From: Spirochaetia bacterium
GTDB lineage: Bacteria > Spirochaetota > Spirochaetia > Treponematales > Treponemataceae
NCBI GenBank assembly: GCA_900769325.1
Contig: CAAGGF010000069.1
Coordinates: 1 to 16,156, forward strand
DNA: 16,156 nucleotides
Reading direction: 5' to 3'
In this document: piece by piece, positions 6,592 through 14,973 of the stretch
Position numbering within the stretch: position 1 is the stretch's first letter
Layout of the letters: every line of letters starts with the position of its first letter
Notes under the pieces: generated by a model
Seen by the model: only the letters and a program-made list of their open reading frames with translations
Databases searched by the model: none
What the model was told of the DNA's origin: nothing
Made by a program: the position numbers and the translations under genes

Positions 6592-9384
6592 ATGAATTTT
6601 CTGTATAAAATTTTTATTTCACCTATCGAAATGATAGTCGATACGATTTTTTCTTTTGTAATAAACGAAATGCCGCAGTTAGGCGTTTTTACTGCAATTT
6701 TATTCGTAAGCCTGTGCATAAATTTTTTTGCACTTCCTCTTTACAACATTGCAGACAAATTACAGGAAAAAGAACGCAACACAAGAAAAAAACTCGAATA
6801 CAGAATTCAAAAAATAAAGAAAGCATTCAAAGGCGATGAACGCTTCATGATGATAAACGAATATTACCGCCAGAACAACTACAAGCCAATCTACGCCTTG
6901 AGAAGTGCGTTAAGCATTTTAATAGAAATTCCTTTTTTCATTGCAGCATACCATTATTTAAGCAACTGCCAGGCTTTAAAAGATGCAAGTTTCTGGATTT
7001 TTAAAAATCTAGGCGAACCTGACAATCTTCTTTCATTCACTTTTAACGGAAAATTCGTTCCTGTAAATATTCTTCCAATTTTAATGACTGTAATCAACTT
7101 CGTTTCCGGGGCAATCTACACAAAAGATTCAACTTTAAGCGAAAAATTACAGCTTTACATTGTTGCACTGATTTTTTTAGTTCTTCTTTACATGTCGCCT
7201 TCAGGACTTGTTCTTTACTGGATTTTAAACAACATTTTTTCTCTTTTAAAGAACATCGTAACAAAAACTAAAAATCCAAAAAAAATTCTCTATATTTCGA
7301 TTTCAGTTCTTCTTCTGATTATGACAGCACTTGTTCTGATTTTTCTTCCAGATTTTGCCATAATCGGAAAAATTTCAATTTCTCTTTTAACAGCCATAAT
7401 TGTTTTCCTTCCGCTTGAAAAAAGATTCATCTTAAAGTATTTTCCAAATGTCAAATCGTTTGCAGAAAAATCAACAAATGTTTCAAGCCTTCAGGAATTT
7501 TCAAAAGACTATTTCTGGACATTCTTCATCTCTTGCATTGCAATGACACTTCTTGCAGGTTTCCTTCTTCCGTCAAATGTAATTTCAGCAAGCCCAAGGG
7601 ATTTCTGTTTTCTTGAAAAAACATCATCTCCCCTTTCATATATAAACTCAACTTTTTTCCTTTTTGCAGGTCTTTTCATAATCTGGCCAATGTGCATTTA
7701 CAAAATGTTCGGTGAAAAAATCAGGAGAATTCTTTCAACGCTTTTTTTCATGCTTATTTTATGTTCGCTTTCAAACGCTTTCATTTTTAATCATCCGTAC
7801 GGCGAAATCGAAAACACATTCATTTTAAATCACCCTGAAGTTTTAAATAATATCGGACCTTTCTATTCAGTTTTACCGCTCCTTGTGCTTGCTGCATCTT
7901 TTTTCATTCTTTATTTTGCAAAAAAATTCAAAAAAGAAAAACTTTTAAATATAGTTCTCCTTATAATCTGCATTGCTGAATCTTCAACAGGAATTTTCAA
8001 CACAGTAAAAATCAACAAAGAATACAAAATATTTGCAGAAGAAAGAAAATCAAGCGTATCAATAAAAGAAAATACAATCAAAAACGAAGAAAACACGATT
8101 TCACCAGTTTACAATATTTCATCAAACGGGAAAAATGTCGTAGTAATTTTCTTAGACAGAGCAATCAGTTCTTTCTTTCCGCACATCATAAAAGAAGTTC
8201 CAGAACTAAACGAACAATTTAACGGCTTTACATTCTACCCGAACACTTTAAGCTACGGAAACTACACGCTTTTAGGAGTTCCGGCAATGCTTGGCGGCTA
8301 TGAATACACCCCGGAAAACATAAATTTACGCAACACCGAACTTCTGCGTGCAAAACATAATGAAGCCTCGCTTGTAATGCCAAAACTTTTTAAAGATGCA
8401 GGATTTGATGTTACCGTAACAGATCCGCCTTTTCCAAATTTCACATGGAAGGGAGACCTTTCTGCATTTACAAACGAAGGAATAAACGCTCTTGAAATCG
8501 CAGGCCTTTACAGAAAAAAATACGAAAACGAAGTTTCTGCAGAAATCGTCATGACAGACAAACTATGCCTTTCTGGAATGCAGTATTTTTCAATAATTCA
8601 GATAATTTATCCGGCATTCAGAAAAATTCTTTACAATGCTGTTGCACATTTTTTAAGCGACGGTTTCAACAATATGTATTCATGCCTTTATTATATGAAT
8701 GAACTTACATCGTTTTCAGATTCAGAAAAAAATAATTTCATCTTAATCGACAATGAAACGACTCACACTCAGGCATATTTAAATATTCCCGAATACGACA
8801 GGCAGATTCCAAATCAGGATCCTGATGCAGAAAAAAGAGAATACAAAACTTCAGGCAATATCGAAGAAATGCACTACGATGTAAATGTTGCAGCGTTAAA
8901 AAAACTCGGATTATGGTTTAAAAACCTTCAGGAACACGGCTGTTACGACAACACAAGAATCATAATCGTCTCAGACCACGGGCGGGATTTTTACACAGAC
9001 ATTTTCAAAGATTTTGATGACCCGATGATTCCTGCATTCTTCAATCCGCTTTTTCTTGTAAAAGATTTTAACTCAAAAGGTGAAATAAAAACAGACACAA
9101 CTTTCATGACAAATGCAGACACACTTTACATCGCAAAAGAAGGAATACAAAACATTTCAGATAAAAATCCGTTTACAGGAAAAACTTTAATTCCAGATTC
9201 AAAAGAAAACGTGCACATCTGGGCAATTCAAAATTCAGAATGGAACTCTGACAATGTTCTTTTAAATAAAAAATTTACACTAAAACCGGAAGAATCATGG
9301 ATTGTAAAAGAAAATATTTTCGACAAAAACAACTGGAAACAGGGAAAAGCTAAAAAAGGAATCCTAAAAAAAGAAGAAGAATAA
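6592..9384 (+). CDS. YidC/Oxa1-like membrane domain fused to a sulfatase/phosphotransferase-like domain
   Basis: This 930-residue polytopic membrane protein has three parts. Residues 1-222 resemble YidC/Oxa1 insertases, with a basic hairpin (about 57-100), ALSILIEIPFFIAAYHYLSN (106-125) matching the conserved insertase helix, and PSGLVLYWILNNIFSLLKN (203-221) matching the family's last helix. Residues about 232-475 hold many further membrane segments. Residues about 512-880 form an alkaline-phosphatase-superfamily domain with VVVIFLDRA (D522, likely metal ligand), an NYTLLGVPAM segment whose T559 could be the nucleophile, NETTHTQ (721-727) and IIIVSDHG (D795, H796). Such domains hydrolyse or transfer sulfate or phospho-groups. 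In this context, decorating a surface glycan or lipid with a phospho-substituent is plausible but unproven. The insertase-like part may act as a scaffold and need not insert proteins. The C-terminus is Lys/Glu-rich. Confidence 0.8.
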   Translation: MNFLYKIFISPIEMIVDTIFSFVINEMPQLGVFTAILFVSLCINFFALPLYNIADKLQEKERNTRKKLEYRIQKIKKAFKGDERFMMINEYYRQNNYKPIYALRSALSILIEIPFFIAAYHYLSNCQALKDASFWIFKNLGEPDNLLSFTFNGKFVPVNILPILMTVINFVSGAIYTKDSTLSEKLQLYIVALIFLVLLYMSPSGLVLYWILNNIFSLLKNIVTKTKNPKKILYISISVLLLIMTALVLIFLPDFAIIGKISISLLTAIIVFLPLEKRFILKYFPNVKSFAEKSTNVSSLQEFSKDYFWTFFISCIAMTLLAGFLLPSNVISASPRDFCFLEKTSSPLSYINSTFFLFAGLFIIWPMCIYKMFGEKIRRILSTLFFMLILCSLSNAFIFNHPYGEIENTFILNHPEVLNNIGPFYSVLPLLVLAASFFILYFAKKFKKEKLLNIVLLIICIAESSTGIFNTVKINKEYKIFAEERKSSVSIKENTIKNEENTISPVYNISSNGKNVVVIFLDRAISSFFPHIIKEVPELNEQFNGFTFYPNTLSYGNYTLLGVPAMLGGYEYTPENINLRNTELLRAKHNEASLVMPKLFKDAGFDVTVTDPPFPNFTWKGDLSAFTNEGINALEIAGLYRKKYENEVSAEIVMTDKLCLSGMQYFSIIQIIYPAFRKILYNAVAHFLSDGFNNMYSCLYYMNELTSFSDSEKNNFILIDNETTHTQAYLNIPEYDRQIPNQDPDAEKREYKTSGNIEEMHYDVNVAALKKLGLWFKNLQEHGCYDNTRIIIVSDHGRDFYTDIFKDFDDPMIPAFFNPLFLVKDFNSKGEIKTDTTFMTNADTLYIAKEGIQNISDKNPFTGKTLIPDSKENVHIWAIQNSEWNSDNVLLNKKFTLKPEESWIVKENIFDKNNWKQGKAKKGILKKEEE

Positions 9385-9453
9385 TTTTTAATTATTAAGA
9401 GAAATCTAAATTAAAAAAGAATGTTTAAAAAGTGAAAAAAATTAAGAAAATAA

Positions 9454-9483
9454 TCGACATTTTCACTAAATATATATTAAAAT
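9454..9483 (+). promoter_or_regulatory. Possible promoter of the WbaP-type gene
   Basis: TCGACA (9454-9459) and TAAAAT (9478-9483) are separated by 18 nt in the 129-bp gap after the fusion gene. This would give a leader of about 24 nt containing the AGGA Shine-Dalgarno sequence at 9505-9508. The AT-rich context makes chance matches likely. No terminator hairpin is visible in the gap, so readthrough from the upstream gene is also possible. Confidence 0.33.
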
Positions 9484-9513
9484 ATTAGAATAACCGTTAA
9501 AAACAGGAATAGT

Positions 9514-10992
9514 ATGAATAAAGAAAAATCAAATGAGAATCTTTTTATAAAAAACTACAAAAGCACAAGTTCTTTTTTATCGGGCATAATGATTATGTTT
9601 TCAGATTATATTGCACTTATGCTGAGCATCGGTTTTTCTTTTTTCTTCATAAACCTCCTCTACCCAGAAGGAATCAATTTCAGGTCTTTCATCTGGTACA
9701 CAACTTACAGCCCGATGATGCTCATAATTTACTATGCAGCAGGTCTTTATCCCGGAATCATGACAAGTCCTTCAGAAGAAGTCAAAAAACTTTTCATCTG
9801 CAATTCTCTGTGCCTTTTAGGGCTTTCAGTAACCATTTCAATTGATTTCGGGCAGTTTAACGCACTTACAAGTTTTATCGACCCTACAAAATTCATAAAA
9901 AGCGGGGAACGACGCGGTGTTATCTGTGCACTTCTCCTTTCAATTCCAGTTTCCGCAATAGTTCACCCTGCAACGCGGGAACTTGCCCGTCACATTTTTG
10001 GAAAATTTTCATGGTGGGGCGTTCCTGCAATTTTATACGACACAAACGGAAGTTCCTTTGAAGTCTGCAAACGCCTTCTCACTCGAAAGCATCTTGGCTA
10101 CAAACCATTTCTCATAATTACAGATTCTCCAGACCACATAAAAGACTTCATGTCAATTCCTGTAATTACAGACAGCAGTGAAGTCCTTGATGAAATTAAA
10201 AAATTAAAAATCAAAGTTGCAATTTTGTGTGATTATGCTGGAGACAGAAAAAAAATCTTCAACTATTACAGATACACAATCTATGTCACTCAGGCAAAAA
10301 ATACAATTACTACGACACTTCAGTTAAAAGACATAGGCGGAATTTTAGGTTTTTCTTCCACGCACAACCTTACAAGAAAAATAAACCTTGTAATAAAACG
10401 GCTCATAGACCTTTCAATAATCATAATTTCAAGCCCTTTTACAATTCCTGTAATGCTGATTCTTTCAATTTGCGTAAAACTAAGTTCAAAAGGTCCTGTT
10501 TTTTACGCACACAAACGAGTCGGCAAAAACGGAAAAGAAATTAAATGCTGGAAATTCAGGTCAATGTATAAAGATTCCCAGAAAATGCTTGAAGAAATTC
10601 TTTCAACAAACCCAGAAATGAAAAAAGAATGGGAAGAAAACCGCAAATTCGTAAATGACCCGCGCGTTACAAAATTCGGCAAATTCTTAAGAAAAACGAG
10701 CCTCGACGAACTTCCGCAGCTTTTCAACATTTTAATCGGAAACATGAGCTTCGTAGGTCCGCGTCCGGTTACAAAAGAAGAACTTGAAAAATACGGCGAA
10801 AATGCAAATTACATTCTTACCGTCACTCCAGGCCTTTCAGGAATGTGGCAGATTTCAGGAAGATCAGACACCGGATACGAAGAAAGAATTAATCTCGATT
10901 CATATTATATTCAAAACTGGTCAATCTGGCTTGATATGTGGATTATAATAAAAACAGTTTGGGTAGTCCTAAGGGGAAAAGGTGCATATTAA
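9514..10992 (+). CDS. Undecaprenyl-phosphate sugar phosphotransferase, WbaP type
   Basis: This 492-residue polyprenyl-phosphate glycosylphosphotransferase would transfer a sugar-1-phosphate, classically Gal-1-P or Glc-1-P, from UDP-sugar to undecaprenyl phosphate and so start a surface glycan. Four or five N-terminal membrane segments lie within about residues 20-155. A central soluble domain (about 165-285) contains LKDIGGILGF (271-280), as in WbaP. A re-entrant membrane helix lies near 292-322. The catalytic domain shows KCWKFRSM (344-351), the DE pair D398/E399 in SLDELPQLFN, SFVGPRPVT (412-420) and PGLSGMWQISGR (439-450). The length matches full-length WbaP rather than the short PglC type. 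The AGGA sequence at 9505-9508 supports ATG 9514. The exact sugar is not readable from sequence. Confidence 0.92.
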   Translation: MNKEKSNENLFIKNYKSTSSFLSGIMIMFSDYIALMLSIGFSFFFINLLYPEGINFRSFIWYTTYSPMMLIIYYAAGLYPGIMTSPSEEVKKLFICNSLCLLGLSVTISIDFGQFNALTSFIDPTKFIKSGERRGVICALLLSIPVSAIVHPATRELARHIFGKFSWWGVPAILYDTNGSSFEVCKRLLTRKHLGYKPFLIITDSPDHIKDFMSIPVITDSSEVLDEIKKLKIKVAILCDYAGDRKKIFNYYRYTIYVTQAKNTITTTLQLKDIGGILGFSSTHNLTRKINLVIKRLIDLSIIIISSPFTIPVMLILSICVKLSSKGPVFYAHKRVGKNGKEIKCWKFRSMYKDSQKMLEEILSTNPEMKKEWEENRKFVNDPRVTKFGKFLRKTSLDELPQLFNILIGNMSFVGPRPVTKEELEKYGENANYILTVTPGLSGMWQISGRSDTGYEERINLDSYYIQNWSIWLDMWIIIKTVWVVLRGKGAY

Positions 10993-10993
10993 A

Positions 10994-12559
10994 ATGCTTA
11001 AAATATCAAAAAAAACTCTTTTAGCGCTTTTTGCATCCTGTTCAGTTTTTTTTGCTTACGCTGAACAATATCAAATTAAAGAAACACAGTACACAATTCA
11101 GGGAATAACAAAAGAATATCCCCTTAAAACAAAAGTCGAAATCGATTACCACAAAATTTTTGAAGATGAAGAAGACCTTCTTGAATACATAAAAGATTTA
11201 AAACAACGCCTCGAAAACACAAGGGCATTTGAAGAAATAAACATCGATTTTTCAGTTTTAGATGCTACAGAAGAAGGCATTTATCCTGTAAACATTTTCA
11301 TTCAGACAAAAGACGCAAAACACCTTCTTGCCCTTCCGTACCCAAAATTCGATTCTAACAGCGGATTTCTTTTTAAATTAAAAGCAAAAGACACAAATTT
11401 TTTAGGCTCCCTTGAAGAAATGGCCGGAGAACTCAATTTTCAGATTGAATCAGACAAAGACCCGTGGGAATACACGACAGGTCTTGCGTTTTCTTTTGAA
11501 ACTCCATTTAAGGCAGGTCCTTTTAAAGAAGTTTTAACGAACGACCACTCAATTTCCTACACAATCGGAAAAAATACTCCTGAATGGAATTTAAAAGTCG
11601 GACTTACATCAGAACTTCCTTTTGAAAAATATTCAATAAAATTTGATTTTCTTCAGTCTTTCATAAGAGACCTCGACTACGAAATTGCAGATGTAAACGG
11701 CGAATCAAAATATTACGGCGACGGCACATATTTTACAGAAGATGCAAAAATTTCAGTTCCACTTGTAATTCAGGATATCGAAAACTGGGGAAAACTCTAC
11801 TACACGCCTTACACTCAGATGATTTACTATTGGGATTTTGACGGAATTCATAAAGACAACACGGACTTGCAAAGCCCTAAAATCTCAATCGGGCAGACAA
11901 TTTCCACTTCAAGAATCAACTGGGAAGGAAATTTCAGAAAAGGTGCAAGCATAAATGTAAACCAGACTTTTTCCTACAACATTTACCGCGGAAAATTCAT
12001 CCCTGGTATCGAAGCTGAATTTCAGGGCTTTACACATTCAAAATATATAGGATTAAATGTCGATTTTCTTGCGTTTGCATATTTAAATGATACAAAAAGA
12101 ATCGGTTCACGGCTCAGAGGAATCAAAGACGACCTTTATTTTTCAAAAGAAACAGGAATGTCAGACACAAAAGCAGTCGATGTAAACGGCGGAATAGTTT
12201 TAAACATCGATTTTCCGATTCACATCATAACAACAAACTGGTCTAAAGTTCCACTCATAAAAAAAATCGGTTTCTTTGACAAATACTTAAATTTTGAACT
12301 TCAACTTTCTCCGTTTATCGACATTGCACTTGTACACAACAAAATAAACAACCGCTCGCTTCACTACAAAGACGGTTTTTACACGGCAGGGCTTGAGGTT
12401 CTTGTTTTTCCACTCAAATGGAAAGGTCTTGTCGTGCGTGCAAGTTTTGGAATTGATTTAGGAAGAACTCTTCCAGGCTTTAAAGGTAAACTCGATCAAG
12501 CCTGGCGTGATGATGTTTCAAAATACGAACTTATGATTGGTCTTGGACTTCACTACTAA
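10994..12559 (+). CDS. Exported POTRA-like/Omp85-like barrel protein
   Basis: This 521-residue protein has a signal peptide (about residues 1-23, cleavage AYA/E). A POTRA-like segment (about 28-108, ending in VNIFIQTKD) follows. Then comes a BamA-like transition (YPKFDSNSGFLFKLKAKDTNFLGSL, roughly 116-140) and an antiparallel beta-rich barrel ending GLGLHY. One POTRA-like repeat and about 400 barrel residues make it shorter than BamA, and I see no full BamA signature. It may be a dedicated outer-membrane insertion or secretion factor. I chose ATG 10994, 1 nt after the WbaP stop, with AAAGGTG (10978-10984) as its Shine-Dalgarno sequence. A GTG at 10982 is in frame with AAGGGG (10971-10976) upstream and would add 4 residues and overlap WbaP by 11 nt. 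The near-overlap implies translational coupling to WbaP. Confidence 0.7.
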   Translation: MLKISKKTLLALFASCSVFFAYAEQYQIKETQYTIQGITKEYPLKTKVEIDYHKIFEDEEDLLEYIKDLKQRLENTRAFEEINIDFSVLDATEEGIYPVNIFIQTKDAKHLLALPYPKFDSNSGFLFKLKAKDTNFLGSLEEMAGELNFQIESDKDPWEYTTGLAFSFETPFKAGPFKEVLTNDHSISYTIGKNTPEWNLKVGLTSELPFEKYSIKFDFLQSFIRDLDYEIADVNGESKYYGDGTYFTEDAKISVPLVIQDIENWGKLYYTPYTQMIYYWDFDGIHKDNTDLQSPKISIGQTISTSRINWEGNFRKGASINVNQTFSYNIYRGKFIPGIEAEFQGFTHSKYIGLNVDFLAFAYLNDTKRIGSRLRGIKDDLYFSKETGMSDTKAVDVNGGIVLNIDFPIHIITTNWSKVPLIKKIGFFDKYLNFELQLSPFIDIALVHNKINNRSLHYKDGFYTAGLEVLVFPLKWKGLVVRASFGIDLGRTLPGFKGKLDQAWRDDVSKYELMIGLGLHY

Positions 12560-13659
12560 AAAATAAGATCCCGTGCCTTTAATTTTGCCTCTTCCCTCCA
12601 GTAAGGCTCCGGGTTTGACTCAGAAAGAATTTTATAAAGTTCAGAAGCAAAAACTGAATCGCCGTTTTTAAAAGCGTATTCTGCAAAACAGTTCAAAGAT
12701 TCCCAAAGAGAATTATCGATTCCCCACTGAACGATATCAGAATAATTTGAAACTTCATCTAAAAGTGATTTTAAGCCTTTGTATTCAAAAACAGGATTTC
12801 GTTTTGTAACAATGTTTAAAATTTTTGTAAAACCTGTCACAACTCCAAGGGAAACCGTGTACAAGGCTTTTTTCTCTTCACTTACATCTTTATAATATTT
12901 ACTCAATTTAAAAAACGATTTTAAAAGGTCATAATTATCTGCACGGTAAAGTTTAAAAAACTGTTCAACGCAATTTTTTTTAGGCGAAGCAATTGATTTT
13001 AGAAGTGCATTAATTCTGTTTTTGTTTCTATACATTGGTTCTTTTGAAAGAATTAAAAGAAGATATTCTTCCATTTTGTTAAAATTACCCTGAAATTCAT
13101 AAATTTCTGCAAGCGAAAAAAGAATTTCATATTTTTCATCAGGAATTGAAAGCATTTCGCTTGCCATGTAGGCCTTTTCAAGATAATCAATTGCAATTGC
13201 ATACTCGCCTTCGATTATGTAAATCTGTGCAATTAAATAATCTGCTTCTGGAAAACTTTGAGATTTTTTTATGTAATCAATCAGATTTTCAGGACTGTCT
13301 TCAAAAAATTCCAGCGTAAAAACTTTTTCATAACGGTTTATAATTTTTAAGGCATCATAATCTTCCCGTTCTTTTAAAACAGGAATTTTATCAGAAATTA
13401 AAGGACCTGCGTATTTTACTTCAGCCGGTTTCAAAGCATTTTCAAGAATTCTTATTTCATTTTGAGTTTTTTTAATCCGTTCAGTTTTTGCCGCATTTAA
13501 TTTTTTTAATGCTGAACCGTAATTTAATTCTTCAAAATCAGTTTTTCCCTGATAATAAAATTTTAAATCGTCTACAAAAAAAACATCTTCTTCACAAAAA
13601 GAAAAGTTCACGAGAGAAAAAAGAACAAAAAAAACAATAAAATTCCTTGCAAATTTCAT
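12556..13659 (-). CDS. Exported tetratricopeptide-repeat protein
   Basis: This 367-residue protein has a signal peptide (about residues 1-22, FSLVNFSFC/EED). The N-terminal part looks like a TPR or coiled helical domain (YYQGKTDFEELNYGSALKKL, about 35-54). Two clearer TPR-like units lie at about 136-167 (PEADYLIAQIYIIEGEYAIA) and 176-208. The C-terminus also looks helical. TPR domains mediate protein contacts, and with a signal peptide it would act in the periplasm. A lipobox ending at C22 is poor (F at -1), so it is more likely soluble than a lipoprotein. Its partner is unknown. It lies 22 nt downstream of ispG, probably in one operon, with only a weak AGG-based Shine-Dalgarno sequence. Its stop overlaps the convergent barrel-protein stop in the sequence CTAA. 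Confidence 0.75.
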   Translation of the reverse strand: MKFARNFIVFFVLFSLVNFSFCEEDVFFVDDLKFYYQGKTDFEELNYGSALKKLNAAKTERIKKTQNEIRILENALKPAEVKYAGPLISDKIPVLKEREDYDALKIINRYEKVFTLEFFEDSPENLIDYIKKSQSFPEADYLIAQIYIIEGEYAIAIDYLEKAYMASEMLSIPDEKYEILFSLAEIYEFQGNFNKMEEYLLLILSKEPMYRNKNRINALLKSIASPKKNCVEQFFKLYRADNYDLLKSFFKLSKYYKDVSEEKKALYTVSLGVVTGFTKILNIVTKRNPVFEYKGLKSLLDEVSNYSDIVQWGIDNSLWESLNCFAEYAFKNGDSVFASELYKILSESNPEPYWREEAKLKARDLIF

Positions 13660-13681
13660 AAAATCGCCTGAAAAATATATT

Positions 13682-14791
13682 TTAAGAGTTTAAAAGAGAA
13701 TTTAATTCTTCTTCAAATACTTTATCGGCATCTTTTGCATCAATTGTGCGACTTATTTTTCCTTTTTTGAAAATGATTGCCTTATCCCCGGCTCCTGCAA
13801 TTCCGATGTCAGCGGCTTTTCCTTCCCCAGGACCGTTTACAATGCAGCCCATAATGGCGACAGTCAGTTTTTTTTCTATTGAATATAGTTTTTCCTGCCA
13901 CCTTTGAACAAAACCGTGAACATCAAAACCTTCCCTTCCGCATCTTGGACATGAAATTATGGAAATTCCTTCAGTTCTTAAAGAACATGCACTTAAAATC
14001 TCTCTTGCCGCAATAACTTCATTTTCCATACTCGAAGAAAGACTTACCCTGACAGTGCTTCCGATTCCGCGCGTTAAAAGTGAAGAAAAAGCGATTGAAG
14101 ATTTTACGACACCGGAAATCAAAGGACCTGCTTCCGTAACGCCGATATGAAGCGGAATGTCAAATTTTCTTGCAAACGCCTGATTTGAAAGAATCGTTTC
14201 TTCTACGCTTGAGGCCTTCATGCTCACAACAACATTTGAAAAATTCAGCTGGTCAAAAACTTCAACTTCACGCCTTGCAGTTTCAACAAGAGCATCAGAG
14301 CGCGACATTTTGTTTTCCTGAACTAAAGCAAACAAATCCTTTGGAAGGCTTCCAGAGTTTACGCCGATTCTGATTGCAGCACCTTTTTCTTTGCACGCAT
14401 CCACAACTTTTAAAACCCGCTCACGGCTTCCGATGTTTCCTGGATTTATTCTTAATGCGATTACGCTTCCTTTTAAACATTCAAGGGCAAGTTTATAATC
14501 AAAATGGATATCTGCAACAAGCGGAATTGAAACATTTTCCTGAATTACCGAAAGGGATTTTGCACTTTCAAAATCAGGAACCGCAAAACGCAAAATGTCG
14601 CAGCCGAGAGATTTAAGATTTTGGATTCTTTTTATAATTTCGGAAAGTTTTTTGCTGTCTTTGTAAACATCTTTTATGCTTTCTTTCCACATTGTCTGAA
14701 TTGAAACAGGCTCGCTTCCGCCAAGTCCGACTTTTTTTACATTGTTTTTACCGCCCACAAAAACTGTCCTGGGCTTTATAAATTCACTCAT
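13682..14791 (-). CDS. ispG: 4-hydroxy-3-methylbut-2-enyl diphosphate synthase (IspG/GcpE)
   Basis: This 369-residue enzyme carries out the penultimate step of the MEP isoprenoid pathway, converting methylerythritol cyclodiphosphate to HMBPP with a [4Fe-4S] cluster in the cytoplasm. Recognisable elements are GGSEPVSIQTM (24-34), the TIM-barrel region with VADIHFDYKLAL (92-103) and ALRINPGNIGS (112-122), and the cluster ligands C281 and C284 (CPRCGR), C316 and E323 (GCIVNGPGEG). All expected cluster residues are present, and the length is normal for the short bacterial form lacking the plant/Chlamydia insert. I chose ATG 14791 (MSEFIKPRTV) rather than the in-frame GTG 14809 because the -10 box of the promoter lies between the two. 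Whether electrons come from flavodoxin or ferredoxin is not visible. Confidence 0.96.
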   Translation of the reverse strand: MSEFIKPRTVFVGGKNNVKKVGLGGSEPVSIQTMWKESIKDVYKDSKKLSEIIKRIQNLKSLGCDILRFAVPDFESAKSLSVIQENVSIPLVADIHFDYKLALECLKGSVIALRINPGNIGSRERVLKVVDACKEKGAAIRIGVNSGSLPKDLFALVQENKMSRSDALVETARREVEVFDQLNFSNVVVSMKASSVEETILSNQAFARKFDIPLHIGVTEAGPLISGVVKSSIAFSSLLTRGIGSTVRVSLSSSMENEVIAAREILSACSLRTEGISIISCPRCGREGFDVHGFVQRWQEKLYSIEKKLTVAIMGCIVNGPGEGKAADIGIAGAGDKAIIFKKGKISRTIDAKDADKVFEEELNSLLNS

Positions 14792-14797
14792 AAAAAA

Positions 14798-14826
14798 ATT
14801 ATACAACACTTTCTGTGCTTTTTAAA
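14798..14826 (-). promoter_or_regulatory. Promoter of ispG, predicted leaderless
   Basis: On the minus strand, a weak TTTAAA (14826-14821), a 17-nt spacer and a perfect TATAAT (14803-14798) are followed by 6 nt of T and ATG 14791. The expected transcription start is the A of the start codon. No Shine-Dalgarno sequence is present. This also argues against a start at GTG 14809, which would lie upstream of the -10 box. Confidence 0.5.
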
Positions 14827-14937
14827 GTGGTGAAAAATTCAAAAAATCAGAGTTTTAAGATTACAGGCGGCTGAGGTAAAAAATTCAACAGTAAAATTAA
14901 TTTTATAAATTTGAGTAAATAGTATTATACAAACATA

Positions 14938-14966
14938 TTGACAACAAACAAAACTACCTATATTCT
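14938..14966 (+). promoter_or_regulatory. Promoter of the 14974 gene, predicted leaderless
   Basis: A perfect TTGACA (14938-14943) and TATTCT (14961-14966) are separated by 17 nt, and 7 nt remain before GTG 14974. An alternative -10 box, TATATT (14959-14964), would have a 15-nt spacer. Either choice places transcription start within a few nucleotides of the start codon. No Shine-Dalgarno sequence is visible. Confidence 0.5.
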
Positions 14967-14973
14967 TTAAGTC

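Noticed and set aside
10982..10993. GTG start of the barrel protein overlapping WbaP
   Set aside because: ATG 10994 gives a more standard signal peptide and has its own Shine-Dalgarno-like AAAGGTG. The GTG remains possible because AAGGGG lies 5 nt before it.
13594..13659. Lipoprotein signal in the TPR protein (Cys at residue 22)
   Set aside because: The residues before the Cys (N-F-S-F) fit even a relaxed spirochaetal lipobox poorly because of Phe at -1. An ordinary signal peptide is preferred.
13959..14616. Three plus-strand ORFs opposite ispG
   Set aside because: ispG is unmistakable on the other strand, and these frames have no family motifs.
14792..14809. GTG start of IspG at 14809
   Set aside because: The perfect TATAAT lies downstream of this codon, so the transcript would not include it. 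ATG 14791 begins the expected family N-terminus.
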